This document shows, piece by piece, positions 1 through 8,549 of a stretch of DNA of 64,000 nt (position 1 is its first letter; each line of letters starts with the position of its first letter). This stretch comes from WRCA01 sp964587855 (GTDB lineage Bacteria > Pseudomonadota > Alphaproteobacteria > Rs-D84): positions 1 through 64,000 of the forward strand of contig CAZPLT010000002.1 in assembly GCA_964587855.1 (NCBI GenBank). The letters run 5' to 3'. The notes beneath the pieces were generated by a model that did not search any database, was not told where the DNA came from, and worked only from the letters and a program-made list of their open reading frames with translations. The position numbers and the translations under genes were made by a program.

Positions 1-76
1 TTTTTGTGTAAAAGAAGCCGGTTTCTGGATTATTCATCTTTACGACAATCTTTGACGCTTTTTTCTTGTTAGCCAT
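1..76 (-). CDS. rpmG: 50S ribosomal protein L33 (partial, runs off the left edge)
   Basis: The reverse strand from the ATG at 76-74 reads MANKKKASKIVVKMNNPETG, then FFYTK, to the window edge. This matches the start of bacterial L33: a basic N-terminus followed by the conserved TGFFY turn. L33 is a small protein of the large ribosomal subunit near the E site. An AAAGG ribosome binding site lies about 8 nt upstream on the minus strand. No cysteine pair is visible in the part seen. Only 25 codons are inside the window. Confidence 0.85.
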   Translation of the reverse strand, partial: MANKKKASKIVVKMNNPETGFFYTK

Positions 77-189
77 TTTAGTAACCTTTATATTAGCGGG
101 TTTATTTTAAGGCACAATTCGTCAAAAATCAACCAAAATTATCACCGACCCATATTTTAAGGGATAAATTGAAAAAAAGTAATTATAGG

Positions 190-218
190 TTGTTTTTCCT
201 GGGTCCGATAGGTACAAT
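190..218 (+). promoter_or_regulatory. sigma70-type promoter of the AMP-binding ligase gene
   Basis: TTGTTT (190-195), a 17-nt spacer, then TACAAT (213-218), followed 27 nt later by the ATG at 246 with an AAAAAGG ribosome binding site (232-238). Confidence 0.6.
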
Positions 219-245
219 CTGCGGACAGACTAAAAAGGTGTATAT

Positions 246-1832
246 ATGATAAATAATATTTATGAAATGTTATATAAAGCGTGCACAGAAAACAAAGCAC
301 GTACGTTTTTTGTTCGCCAGGGTGAGACATATGGCGATTTACTGGTTTCAGTAAAAAAAAGGGCAGTTTTATTAGCTAAGAAATTTAAAATTAAAAAAGG
401 TGATGTTGTTGCGATTTTGTCCGGGAATACCCCAGAATTTATAAAATCTTATTTTGCAATTACTTCCCAGGGTGCCAAGGCACTTATGTTAGATACTGGT
501 TTATCATCCACAGAACATTTAAATATGATGAAACATACCAATTGCAAATTGGCACTGGCGCAAAAGTCTTATTTTATAGATGGCGGTCCAAAAATGTTTG
601 ATATTGAAACCCCAGATGATACAGACGAAAAAGACTTTGTCGCTGCTGATGTAGATTTAAATGACTTAGCAATGCTTTCATTTACCAGTGGTTCAACTGG
701 AAATCCAAAGGTCGTCGGACTGACACACAGTAATATTGTTTCATTGGGCGAAGGCTCAAAATTCTATAGCCCTGTAATACATAAAGAATATATGTTTTAT
801 GGATTTTTGCCGCTGTATCACATTTATGGTGTGGTTATAAATATTATATCCCCTATTTCATTAGGGTGTTCGCTATTATTACAGCCAGTATTAAACCCAA
901 AAGAATTTTTAAAAGATTTTCAAAAATATCACCCAGAGGTTATACCAGCGGTTCCCAGAATATGGGAAGGTTTTTATAAAAAGATCATAGACGGATTAAA
1001 AGAAAAACATGCATATATTTTGGTACGAAGCGTTGTTAGAATGCGCGGAGTTTTAAAATTTATCGGTCTTGGAGGACTGGTAAAAAAAGTAACTAAACCA
1101 ATTCATGATATCTTTGGCGGACGGGTCAAGGTTTTGATTTCCGCAGGTGCAACATTAAAACCAAGAGTACGTAAGTTTTTTGAAAGTTTGGGTTTTGCTG
1201 TTGGTGATTGTTATGGATTGACCGAAACAACGGGCCCAGCAAATTTTAATTTTAAATTTAAATTGGCAAATGGAAAAACTTATTATGCTGGACCATTACC
1301 AGGCAATGAAATTAAGATTCATAATCCAAACAAAGAAGGTATCGGCGAAGTTTGGGTTCGTGGAAACTTGGTTATGCCACATTATATTGGAAATGATGAA
1401 GCTAACAAGGAAGCATTCGAAGATGGCTGGTTTAAAACTGGGGATCTTGGAAAATTTGATAGAAAACAACGATTGGTAATCAAGGGACGTCAAAAACAAG
1501 TTATTGTTCTGGAATCTGGTAAAAATGTTTATCCCGAAGAACTTGAAGACTTGTATTTGCAAAATGATGAAATATTGTCTGCGGCTGTTTTAGAACGCAT
1601 TATAAATGATAAAGTTGTTGCTTATGGAGTGTTTCAAGTAAAGCCAGGAACCACCGTTGCAAAAATTGCCCTGTTATTAAAGGCATCAAATTTGACAATT
1701 GCGCCATATAAATGGGTCAGCCATTTCGCAATAACCGAAGAAGAATTGCCGATGACCAGTGCAAAAAAGACAAAGCATCATGAAATTGCAGCAATGCTGG
1801 ACCGCGGTGAGTTTAAAAACCTATCAGAATAA
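246..1832 (+). CDS. AMP-binding acyl-CoA/acyl-ACP synthetase family protein
   Basis: This 528-residue enzyme belongs to the ANL adenylate-forming superfamily. It should activate a carboxylic acid, probably a fatty acid, as an acyl-adenylate and pass it to CoA or another thiol. The P-loop FTSGSTGNPK lies at about residues 146-155, the A5 motif YGLTETTGP near 322-330 and the A7 motif GWFKTGDLG near 394-402. The catalytic lysine probably lies in MTSAKKTK near 503. The length fits short long-chain acyl-CoA synthetases. AAAAAGG precedes the ATG. The last 53 coding bases are repeated after the assembly gap, but the frame is intact up to the TAA. The exact acyl substrate cannot be read from sequence. 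Confidence 0.85.
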   Translation: MINNIYEMLYKACTENKARTFFVRQGETYGDLLVSVKKRAVLLAKKFKIKKGDVVAILSGNTPEFIKSYFAITSQGAKALMLDTGLSSTEHLNMMKHTNCKLALAQKSYFIDGGPKMFDIETPDDTDEKDFVAADVDLNDLAMLSFTSGSTGNPKVVGLTHSNIVSLGEGSKFYSPVIHKEYMFYGFLPLYHIYGVVINIISPISLGCSLLLQPVLNPKEFLKDFQKYHPEVIPAVPRIWEGFYKKIIDGLKEKHAYILVRSVVRMRGVLKFIGLGGLVKKVTKPIHDIFGGRVKVLISAGATLKPRVRKFFESLGFAVGDCYGLTETTGPANFNFKFKLANGKTYYAGPLPGNEIKIHNPNKEGIGEVWVRGNLVMPHYIGNDEANKEAFEDGWFKTGDLGKFDRKQRLVIKGRQKQVIVLESGKNVYPEELEDLYLQNDEILSAAVLERIINDKVVAYGVFQVKPGTTVAKIALLLKASNLTIAPYKWVSHFAITEEELPMTSAKKTKHHEIAAMLDRGEFKNLSE

Positions 1833-1834
1833 AA

Positions 1835-1934
1835 NNNNNNNNNNNNNNNNNNNNNNNNNNNNNNNNNNNNNNNNNNNNNNNNNNNNNNNNNNNNNNNNNN
1901 NNNNNNNNNNNNNNNNNNNNNNNNNNNNNNNNNN
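1835..1934. other. assembly gap of 100 N
   Basis: Exactly 100 unknown bases, the conventional placeholder length for a scaffold join. The 55 bases before it (1780-1834) are identical to the 55 bases after it (1935-1989), so the two contigs probably overlap or flank an unresolved repeat. The real distance may be zero. Confidence 0.97.
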
Positions 1935-1989
1935 ATGAAATTGCAGCAATGCTGGACCGCGGTGAGTTTAAAAACCTATCAGAATAAAA
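1935..1989. repeat. 55-bp copy of the 3' end of the ligase gene (assembly duplicate)
   Basis: Identical to 1780-1834, which is the end of the AMP-binding ligase gene including its TAA. It is most simply the un-merged k-mer overlap of two contigs and not a biological repeat. Confidence 0.85.
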
Positions 1990-2021
1990 AATCGCCCAAA
2001 TGGGCGGCGGGATAAAATTAA

Positions 2022-2049
2022 AAAGACGACATTTTGCAATGTCGTCTTT
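2022..2049 (-). terminator. hairpin terminator of the small secreted protein gene
   Basis: Perfect 12-bp stem AAAGACGACATT / AATGTCGTCTTT with a TTGC loop, 2 nt after the minus-strand gene that stops at 2052. The U-rich run lies on the minus-strand side. A second small GC hairpin (1993-2006) followed by T's lies further downstream. Confidence 0.7.
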
Positions 2050-2051
2050 AA

Positions 2052-2417
2052 TCATTTATGGCTTTGTATTTCATCAAGCTTTTTATTGATAGATTCAATG
2101 TTGTTATTGATAAATTTAATTTGGTTATTATACTCGTCCTTCATTGCCTTCATCTCTTTTTGTATGGCTCCCTCACCATATACTTTTTTCATGTCGTCCA
2201 AATTATCCCGAAGTTCTTTAATTTTGCCTTCTAATGCAGCAGTGTCGCAACTGCATGATTTGTTGGCTGTGTCTTTTTTTGTAGCGTTTTTTTCAGCAGC
2301 AGTAACAGCTTTGGTAAGCTTTGTATTAGCGGGTTTATTAAATATTGTAAAAGCAGATGCAGCCGTACATACAGATATTAACAATGCAACCATTGATATT
2401 TTTTTAACATAATTCAT
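2052..2417 (-). CDS. small secreted coiled-coil protein, function unknown
   Basis: 121 residues. The N-terminus is a typical signal peptide: MNYVKK, a hydrophobic core, and a likely cleavage after TAASA near residue 22. The mature part begins with a Lys/Ala/Thr-rich linker, then a CSC motif near residue 55. It ends in a long charged helix (LEGKIKELRDNLDDMKKVY onward) with heptad-like spacing that suggests a coiled coil. There is no lipobox immediately after the hydrophobic segment, so it is more likely periplasmic than a lipoprotein. I do not recognise a family. It is a single gene with its own terminator. Confidence 0.6.
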   Translation of the reverse strand: MNYVKKISMVALLISVCTAASAFTIFNKPANTKLTKAVTAAEKNATKKDTANKSCSCDTAALEGKIKELRDNLDDMKKVYGEGAIQKEMKAMKDEYNNQIKFINNNIESINKKLDEIQSHK

Positions 2418-2861
2418 CCTTTTGTTTTATGTTTCAGATAATAATTTTATCACAATTAAGTCATAATAAAAAGAATAAAAAAATAAATAAAAAACACCCC
2501 TTGCGGAGTGTTTTATATCTGGTGGGTCGGCATTCTGTTGCCCAAATCCCCATACCTCAATGCTATTGGTACCATAAATTCTCCTGTTTAACAGGGAATT
2601 AACAGGGAATTCTTGCAATTTTGGCCCATTTTGACCAAAACCCCACAACCTTTGGTTGATTTTAGCCCACGGATTTCGGGCACTATAAAAACGAATCCGC
2701 AGAAAATTCCCTACTGCAGCTAACAGGGAATTTATTTTCATCTAACAGGGAAAATAATTCGATCAACACGGAAACTTTCCGTGTTATCAAGGAATAACGG
2801 CAAACGATATTTCTTCAAAAATTCATACCCCGCTTTATATTCCATATTATTAAAAACCGCT
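2418..2861. other. 444-bp gene-free stretch with short repeats and a palindrome
   Basis: The stretch holds four copies of TAACAGGGAA (2589-2598, 2600-2609 in a tandem with overlapping ends, 2721-2730 and 2743-2752). It also holds a near-perfect palindrome AACACGGAAA-C-TTTCCGTGTT (2765-2785) and a terminator-like hairpin (2491-2514) whose U-run is on the minus strand. A 104-codon frame crosses it, but that frame is built from the repeats (repeated FPVN and WGFGQ) and has no good start. I see no convincing gene. Confidence 0.6.
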
Positions 2862-4652
2862 TTAAGCGTTAGATATCCATATAATCAAAATAAATCCGAT
2901 AAGGATGACCCAAAACCAGGACCATAAAAATGAATAGTTTGCCAAGCTTACTGGTGTACTTAGTTCAACCCGCTTTTCCTTCTTGGCTGCTTCTTTTGTT
3001 ATACCCAGGGCTTGACTGATACTTGGGCCACCTTTATTGAAATACACTCTCAACAGAGCTTCTGCCACATGCACATTATCTATATCTTGAAGCGATAAAG
3101 TTACGGCAAATCCCGAACCGTCTTTTGCTGCAATAACAAAGTGTCCTTGAACAATTGAAGTTTTTACTTCTGACCATCTGAAGAACTTTTCTTCAACGGG
3201 TCCCCAAGTATTGGTTTTTCCAAGTTTTACTTTGGTGTCATATATTATTTCGTATACATTCCCACCGCGTGCAAGTTCGTTTGCCATCGCAAAGACCAAT
3301 CGTACCCCGACCGCTTTCCATAAACAATCCGCCGCAATCATCCAATTTTTACCATGATCCAGCCAGGTTATTATTGTTTCTTGTTGTTCTGGTGTTGAAA
3401 ATGCCAATAGAGTATCTGTACCATTATATACCCCGTTTGTATACCTGGCTGTCGTCCCATAACGAATAGCGTTGATATCTTCTAGTTTACATACAAAATC
3501 ACCATCTTTTTTGATTCCTTTAGGGGATATTTCTAATGAATGATTCCGCCAAAAACCTTTTTGCTCGATCTTGCATGTCATGTCTTTTGCCCGTTGTTTA
3601 TCCTGATCTTTTATATTCTGCAAATCGTCGAGGTCTTTTGACACGCGTTCATCGATTGATCCGATCTCTGAAAAAAGTTCTTTGACAGCACGGATGACTT
3701 TTTCAGATAGGTCCATTTCATTCGCATCGTTTGCTAAATCCAAAGCAACTCCACGTGCTATGTATCCAATACCACGGCTGGCATCGTGTTCCATCCCGCG
3801 CTGTTGCATGCTGACCTGTATCGGTTGCATGATCTCGTCAAAGGTTTTTAGTTCGGATATAAACTCATCAACCGCCGCCGTAAGGGCAGCTTTGGTGCGT
3901 ATTTTCTTGTTGCACATCTTGGTGATGCCTTCGGATTGTTTCTTGATAGAATCTTCCCATTCTTGAAGTTCTTTTTGCACTTCCGGCACGTATATTGTAT
4001 CGATAATTGTATCTACTAAACTTAAATGCTGTTTACTCTTTTGAGCTTCTTCTACCAAGTCGAGCATGATTTTTGTCAGTCGCTTTCTCGTTACCATCTT
4101 CAAAGCTGCTTGTGCCTGTTTGATGGCGAATTCTTTGTGATTTTGCAGCTCTTCATCTACCGATGATAAATCTGTTATCTCTGGAATCCCAGCAACTGAA
4201 CGTTCTTCATTCAGAATCTTCATCAGCTGTTCGGTGTTTATATTTTCAAAGCTTGTTGCCATTGCATACATTGACGATTGAAGCATAAGTGGAAGCATGT
4301 CAGGCCGCTTTGCTTTATCCTTCGTTGTTGGCACGATTGACAACATTGTCGCAAAAACATTAAAACTGATCAGTGGTGATTTAATAGACGAAACAATAAG
4401 ATCACCATCCATTTGCAGGTTTTGACTTTCGATGGACTTTATGGTTTCTTTGACCTTTTTATCGCTCAATCCTGGGAACCATGAAATCTCAGCCCTTATA
4501 CGCTTGCGCGGTGTCGTAAGGGCAAGACGTGCTTCGGTAACAACAGAAGAATCCAATTCAAGACTTTTGTCCTGTGCCAGCTCTATTATCTTCTGCCGGT
4601 CATCTCGCGGGGTTGCGCCTAAAATGTAAAAGGGATTGCTGAAAATGTTCAT
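2862..4652 (-). CDS. tail-anchored J-like protein of the Hsp70/AAA+ operon
   Basis: 596 residues. Residues 5-60 resemble a J domain (NPFYILGATPRDD, then a helix ending LTTPRKRIRAEISWF), but the HPD tripeptide needed to stimulate Hsp70 is absent. The middle (about 60-360) is largely helical and charged. Residues about 365-560 look like a beta-rich, possibly PH-like domain, and 573-594 is one hydrophobic helix, so the protein is probably tail-anchored with its bulk in the cytoplasm. It is the last of four genes, and its ATG overlaps the AAA+ stop as ATGA (4649-4652). I infer that it recruits the chaperone module to the membrane. I do not recognise a named family. Confidence 0.7.
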   Translation of the reverse strand: MNIFSNPFYILGATPRDDRQKIIELAQDKSLELDSSVVTEARLALTTPRKRIRAEISWFPGLSDKKVKETIKSIESQNLQMDGDLIVSSIKSPLISFNVFATMLSIVPTTKDKAKRPDMLPLMLQSSMYAMATSFENINTEQLMKILNEERSVAGIPEITDLSSVDEELQNHKEFAIKQAQAALKMVTRKRLTKIMLDLVEEAQKSKQHLSLVDTIIDTIYVPEVQKELQEWEDSIKKQSEGITKMCNKKIRTKAALTAAVDEFISELKTFDEIMQPIQVSMQQRGMEHDASRGIGYIARGVALDLANDANEMDLSEKVIRAVKELFSEIGSIDERVSKDLDDLQNIKDQDKQRAKDMTCKIEQKGFWRNHSLEISPKGIKKDGDFVCKLEDINAIRYGTTARYTNGVYNGTDTLLAFSTPEQQETIITWLDHGKNWMIAADCLWKAVGVRLVFAMANELARGGNVYEIIYDTKVKLGKTNTWGPVEEKFFRWSEVKTSIVQGHFVIAAKDGSGFAVTLSLQDIDNVHVAEALLRVYFNKGGPSISQALGITKEAAKKEKRVELSTPVSLANYSFLWSWFWVILIGFILIIWISNA

Positions 4653-6049
4653 TTGTTAAATCCTATAGGGTTTCGCTTTGTGGCAGTATCGGCCACTATG
4701 GTTCTTGTTTTTAACGCAGCATCTATCTCTTCTTGAGATATCTTTGTCTTGCCCTGGAACGCTGTCAAACGTGCGGCTTCTTTTACGATAAACGCAACGT
4801 CAGAACGTGGTCTGTCGACCAGCGCATCAATGACTTTGTCCAGGTTTACATTATCTTCCACGGGAAGTTTCGCCAACGCAGCATCAAGCATCGCTTTGAT
4901 GTCTTCTTTGCTTGGCATACGCACTTCGATCTTGTGATCAAATCGTCCGGTTCGCAAAATGGCAGGATCTATGCTGTCTAGCAAATTGGTCATGCCCACG
5001 ACCAGCACTTTGTTTTTTGCGGCTTCCGGTATCAATCGTAAAAATTCGGCGATCTCTTCTACCTTGAAATCTTGCGCCCCATCACGTTTTGACAGGTATG
5101 CTTCCATTTCATCTATAATGATAATGGACGGCGAAGTTTCAAATGCCTTGTTGAACGTTGCGGCGATCTTCTGTCCAGTTTGGTGTATATAAGGACTTCC
5201 GACACTGCTTGAATCAATCGAGTATACCGGCCAGTCGAGAAACTCTGCCAACTTTTCTACGGAATAAGTTTTACCTGTTCCTGGTTTTCCATACAGGATA
5301 ATTGGCGAAGGGAAAGAAATTCCCATCGGTTCGTATCGTTCCGGATGCAGGGCAATATCAATCACGTTTTCAAAGAAGAATTGTTCAAGGTATGTTGCGC
5401 CTGGCAATGAAAATTTGTCTGATTTTTTAGCTTTTTTCGGTTGCTCATTATCGTTTTGTTTTGTCTTGCTGGCAGTTCTGTAGTTTGTGTCTGTTTCAAT
5501 TCCTGCGCTTTCGATAATCTCTTCCAGGTCGCCAAGCGAAAAATTGGGCGTCAGATTTTGTAACCTGCGAATTGATTTTGTGGGTACTGGAACCCCACCG
5601 GTCAGCCATGTTCCAAGTAGCAATCCATCATTTGTGTCAGACGACAATTCTGAAATCGGAAGCAACCGCGAAATTTGCTCAACATATAAGGAATCTTTAA
5701 ATGAAGTATTTGGCAGCAATTCCCGTGATTCTCGGAGGGCGGCGGCGAACGATAACGCGGACGTTTTGTTTACTGAAAAATAGTTATAATCAATCGGTGC
5801 AAGAATATACTTGTCCGAAGAAAACATAAATAAAAACGTTTCACCACCGAATTTAATGCTCTTCAAAGTTGATTTGTCTATCAACTTATCTGCATTCCAC
5901 GCCTTTGCTAATTCCGGCCGAACAGCTAGCATATTTTGTCCATCGGCCAATCGGTATATCTGCCACTTATCGCCTGCGAAAACAAGGGATTTTACAATCG
6001 TTCCTTTCGCGGGTTCGTAATCTTTGGGAAACCATGGATCGTTTTTCAT
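4649..6049 (-). CDS. AAA+ ATPase of the Hsp70 operon
   Basis: 466 residues. The first ~215 are an unrecognised N-terminal region with a Lys-rich linker. The AAA+ domain follows: Walker A GKPGTGKT near 253-260, Walker B SIIIIDEMEAYL near 306-317, sensor-1 region GMTN near 350 and arginine-finger motif RTGRFD near 368. This is the classic AAA type (FtsH/Cdc48-like), normally a hexameric unfoldase or remodeller; no protease domain is present. I chose the ATG at 6049 because AAAGGA lies 7 nt upstream. An in-frame TTG at 6067 would add six residues and overlap the Hsp70 gene. It probably works with the Hsp70 encoded just upstream. Confidence 0.85.
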   Translation of the reverse strand: MKNDPWFPKDYEPAKGTIVKSLVFAGDKWQIYRLADGQNMLAVRPELAKAWNADKLIDKSTLKSIKFGGETFLFMFSSDKYILAPIDYNYFSVNKTSALSFAAALRESRELLPNTSFKDSLYVEQISRLLPISELSSDTNDGLLLGTWLTGGVPVPTKSIRRLQNLTPNFSLGDLEEIIESAGIETDTNYRTASKTKQNDNEQPKKAKKSDKFSLPGATYLEQFFFENVIDIALHPERYEPMGISFPSPIILYGKPGTGKTYSVEKLAEFLDWPVYSIDSSSVGSPYIHQTGQKIAATFNKAFETSPSIIIIDEMEAYLSKRDGAQDFKVEEIAEFLRLIPEAAKNKVLVVGMTNLLDSIDPAILRTGRFDHKIEVRMPSKEDIKAMLDAALAKLPVEDNVNLDKVIDALVDRPRSDVAFIVKEAARLTAFQGKTKISQEEIDAALKTRTIVADTATKRNPIGFNK

Positions 6050-6053
6050 TTTA

Positions 6054-8549
6054 TTATCCTTTAACAATGTTCGTCATATCCATATCTTCCATGCCGGAAC
6101 CGCCACCAACTCGGATGGTTTCAAGTTCCATAACTATTTGACGCAGGTGGCCCATATCGTCAGCTTGCATGGCCGCTTGGCCTTGTTTGACCAGCGCATT
6201 GAATTGTGCCTTGTCGTTAAAATAGAACGGTTTGCTGGCCAGGTTTTTGAACTTCAGCACTACAAATGAATCTTGTTTCCATAAAATGGTGAATACCTTA
6301 TGTCCTAATTCATTTATAAATTCTTCAAACTCTCGGCTGTCACGATCTATAACTCGTTTTGCGCTTGCGACCAAATTTTCAAAGGCAGAAATATCCCCAG
6401 GTGTAGCAAATTGCTTTAGGGTATTGTTAAAAAACTCCACCTTGTTGTCCAGGTCCATTTGTCTTATTTCCCGCAAATGCTTTTTGCGTATGGCGGCAAT
6501 ATCACGTTTGGCTTGGAATACTTTTTCTTCTGCTTCTTTTGTCTTTTCGGGATCTGGTTCATCCGGCGCGATTGAACTGGCTTCGTCCAGTTTTTCCCTT
6601 GCTTTGTCCAGGTCCGGGTCGCTTATTCGTGTTGCCATTTCATCTGCGCGATCTTTTGTTTTTTCCGCTTCTGTTATAATGGCTTCCGGTGCTTCAGAGT
6701 AGTCTTTTTGTCCTTCCTGACGAGAATAAAAGTTTTTCCCAGAATTGAAAGAACCGCGAATACTTGGAATTGTAATCGCAAGACGTATGTTGCCGTCATC
6801 TGACATTTCAAAGTCAACGTCTATGTCCGCACCCGCATGAATAACCCCATCGTCAAAGTCCGTTCCGGATATCTTCATAACCCCAACCGGACGATTGTCT
6901 GTCACCGGATGCGTGATGTCGCCTTCCCATATTTTAAAGTCCAACGATCCAACATCGCCAGCTCTCAGTGTGGTTGCGGCTTTGAATTTTTTACGTCCGC
7001 GTTTTGGCAATATGTCGCCAGCATTTACAAGATAATCCATAACTTCCGATCCGCCGATTTTATCCAAAGCGGCAATGCCTACTGAGTGCGAAGCTGGAAT
7101 AGAATCGATTGTCGCGGCTGTTCGCATTACTGATATTTTACTTGGATCTAGTGCAACACTTTCGCCGAATTCGTTAAACAAAAATGCCTTGAAACTATTC
7201 TCGCCGAGTTTTGACAGCACCAGTTCTATTGTCGCACCATCTTTCAAGGCAACTTTCCCCGATGACCAACCGGAATCTATGGAATCTATTTGGAATTCAA
7301 ACTTACCTTTGACTTTGTCCGGCAGGCGAATTATCAGTTTCGTTTTTACGTCTGGTGTTCTAGCGATAAAGTCAAATTGCACATTTACTGCACCCTGTGA
7401 TTGTACCGATCCGCGCATATTTTTGCGCGCGCGATCTTGCGTGGACCATTCGATTGATTCCGCGAATATGCTTGCGCCTTCGGCAACGGCAGTCATTGGA
7501 TTGACATCCGTGTTTGCCGGAATACCCAGGGCCTGTGAAACTTTATCACGCAATGGTTTATAACAAGTCGGTCCGCCGACAAAAACAATCCTGGCGACAT
7601 CGCTTGTTTTCAATCCGGCTTTATCCAATGTTTCGTTTACTGCTTTGATTGTGTCGTCAATCTGATCGGCAATTAAATCGTTGTACATTTTTCGTGTAAT
7701 GGAAATGTCGAGATAGATATCTTCGCCCTTATTGTCTTTCATGCGTGCTTCGGCTTCTGATAAACTGATCGTAGCATCTTCTTTTGAAGACAAGGCAATC
7801 TTCGCCTGTTCAGCGGCCCATGATGCAAGTTGAACCAGTGGTTTGTATTTTGAATCATTCCAAAATTCGTCCGGCAAATCAAAGTTATCAGACAGCCATG
7901 GATATACAACGTTGTCAACCAGCAGGCGATCAAAGTCGCGGCCACCGCACATAGCAATTCCTCCATGGCTTTGCAAACTCACATGACCATTGATACTTTC
8001 TGCCACTGCTACGTCCAGTGTTCCACCGCCCAGGTCATACACTAGAAATATTCCGTCTTCCGGTCTTGTTCTCATAACGCTCATGATCGCGGCGACTGGT
8101 TCTTGCATCAATGCCACCTTTCCAATGCCAGCCATATTTGCCGCTTGCAAGGTTGCGTCTTTTTGCATCTGATTAAATGCCGCAGGTGTGGTAATAACAA
8201 CACCGATGTCTGGATCTGTTTGCATGTCTTCCGACAGGTAGTTGAACAATGTTTTTAGAATCTCGGCCGAGCATTCTTCCGGCGACATTGTTTTCCCAAG
8301 GTTCGGAATATTTATCGGAGTATTTGTTCCCACGAAACGCTTAAATCTTGAAGCGACATTTTCGGGATCCTTTGGTGTCTGATCATATGCCCGTTTCCCA
8401 ATATATTTATTTCCGCGCTTGTCTATGTAAATCGCGGACGGGGTCACATCATAACCATCGGTGCTTTTCCAAATTTTAACTTGCTCGCCGTCATAAGAGC
8501 AAATTGCGCTGTTGGTTGTTCCAAGATCTATTCCTATAAAGTTTTTCAT
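6054..8549 (-). CDS. divergent Hsp70 (DnaK-like) chaperone, 831 aa
   Basis: The nucleotide-binding domain is intact: phosphate-1 GIDLGTTNS (6-14), phosphate-2 VYDLGGGTLDV near 170 and adenosine motif FVGGPTCYKPLRD near 320. After about residue 375 it departs from DnaK. There is a ~110-residue insertion rich in beta strands, then an Hsp70-like substrate-binding beta region (ILPKRGRKKF... near 510-600) and an extended Glu/Lys-rich helical region (~625-800). It ends in a Gly-rich tail (GGGSGMEDMDM). It is longer than housekeeping DnaK (about 640). Its ATG overlaps the preceding stop as ATGA (8546-8549). It is clearly not the housekeeping dnaK, and its GC is higher than that of the flanking genes. 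Confidence 0.9.
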   Translation of the reverse strand: MKNFIGIDLGTTNSAICSYDGEQVKIWKSTDGYDVTPSAIYIDKRGNKYIGKRAYDQTPKDPENVASRFKRFVGTNTPINIPNLGKTMSPEECSAEILKTLFNYLSEDMQTDPDIGVVITTPAAFNQMQKDATLQAANMAGIGKVALMQEPVAAIMSVMRTRPEDGIFLVYDLGGGTLDVAVAESINGHVSLQSHGGIAMCGGRDFDRLLVDNVVYPWLSDNFDLPDEFWNDSKYKPLVQLASWAAEQAKIALSSKEDATISLSEAEARMKDNKGEDIYLDISITRKMYNDLIADQIDDTIKAVNETLDKAGLKTSDVARIVFVGGPTCYKPLRDKVSQALGIPANTDVNPMTAVAEGASIFAESIEWSTQDRARKNMRGSVQSQGAVNVQFDFIARTPDVKTKLIIRLPDKVKGKFEFQIDSIDSGWSSGKVALKDGATIELVLSKLGENSFKAFLFNEFGESVALDPSKISVMRTAATIDSIPASHSVGIAALDKIGGSEVMDYLVNAGDILPKRGRKKFKAATTLRAGDVGSLDFKIWEGDITHPVTDNRPVGVMKISGTDFDDGVIHAGADIDVDFEMSDDGNIRLAITIPSIRGSFNSGKNFYSRQEGQKDYSEAPEAIITEAEKTKDRADEMATRISDPDLDKAREKLDEASSIAPDEPDPEKTKEAEEKVFQAKRDIAAIRKKHLREIRQMDLDNKVEFFNNTLKQFATPGDISAFENLVASAKRVIDRDSREFEEFINELGHKVFTILWKQDSFVVLKFKNLASKPFYFNDKAQFNALVKQGQAAMQADDMGHLRQIVMELETIRVGGGSGMEDMDMTNIVKG

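Noticed and set aside
1835..1934. A possible real repeat or element at the 55-bp duplication
   Set aside because: The flanks are identical over exactly 55 bp at a 100-N gap, which is better explained by assembly.
2427..2741. 104-codon frame on the minus strand
   Set aside because: Its sequence is made from the local TAACAGGGAA repeats (FPVN, WGFGQ units), has no good ribosome binding site and no protein-like composition.
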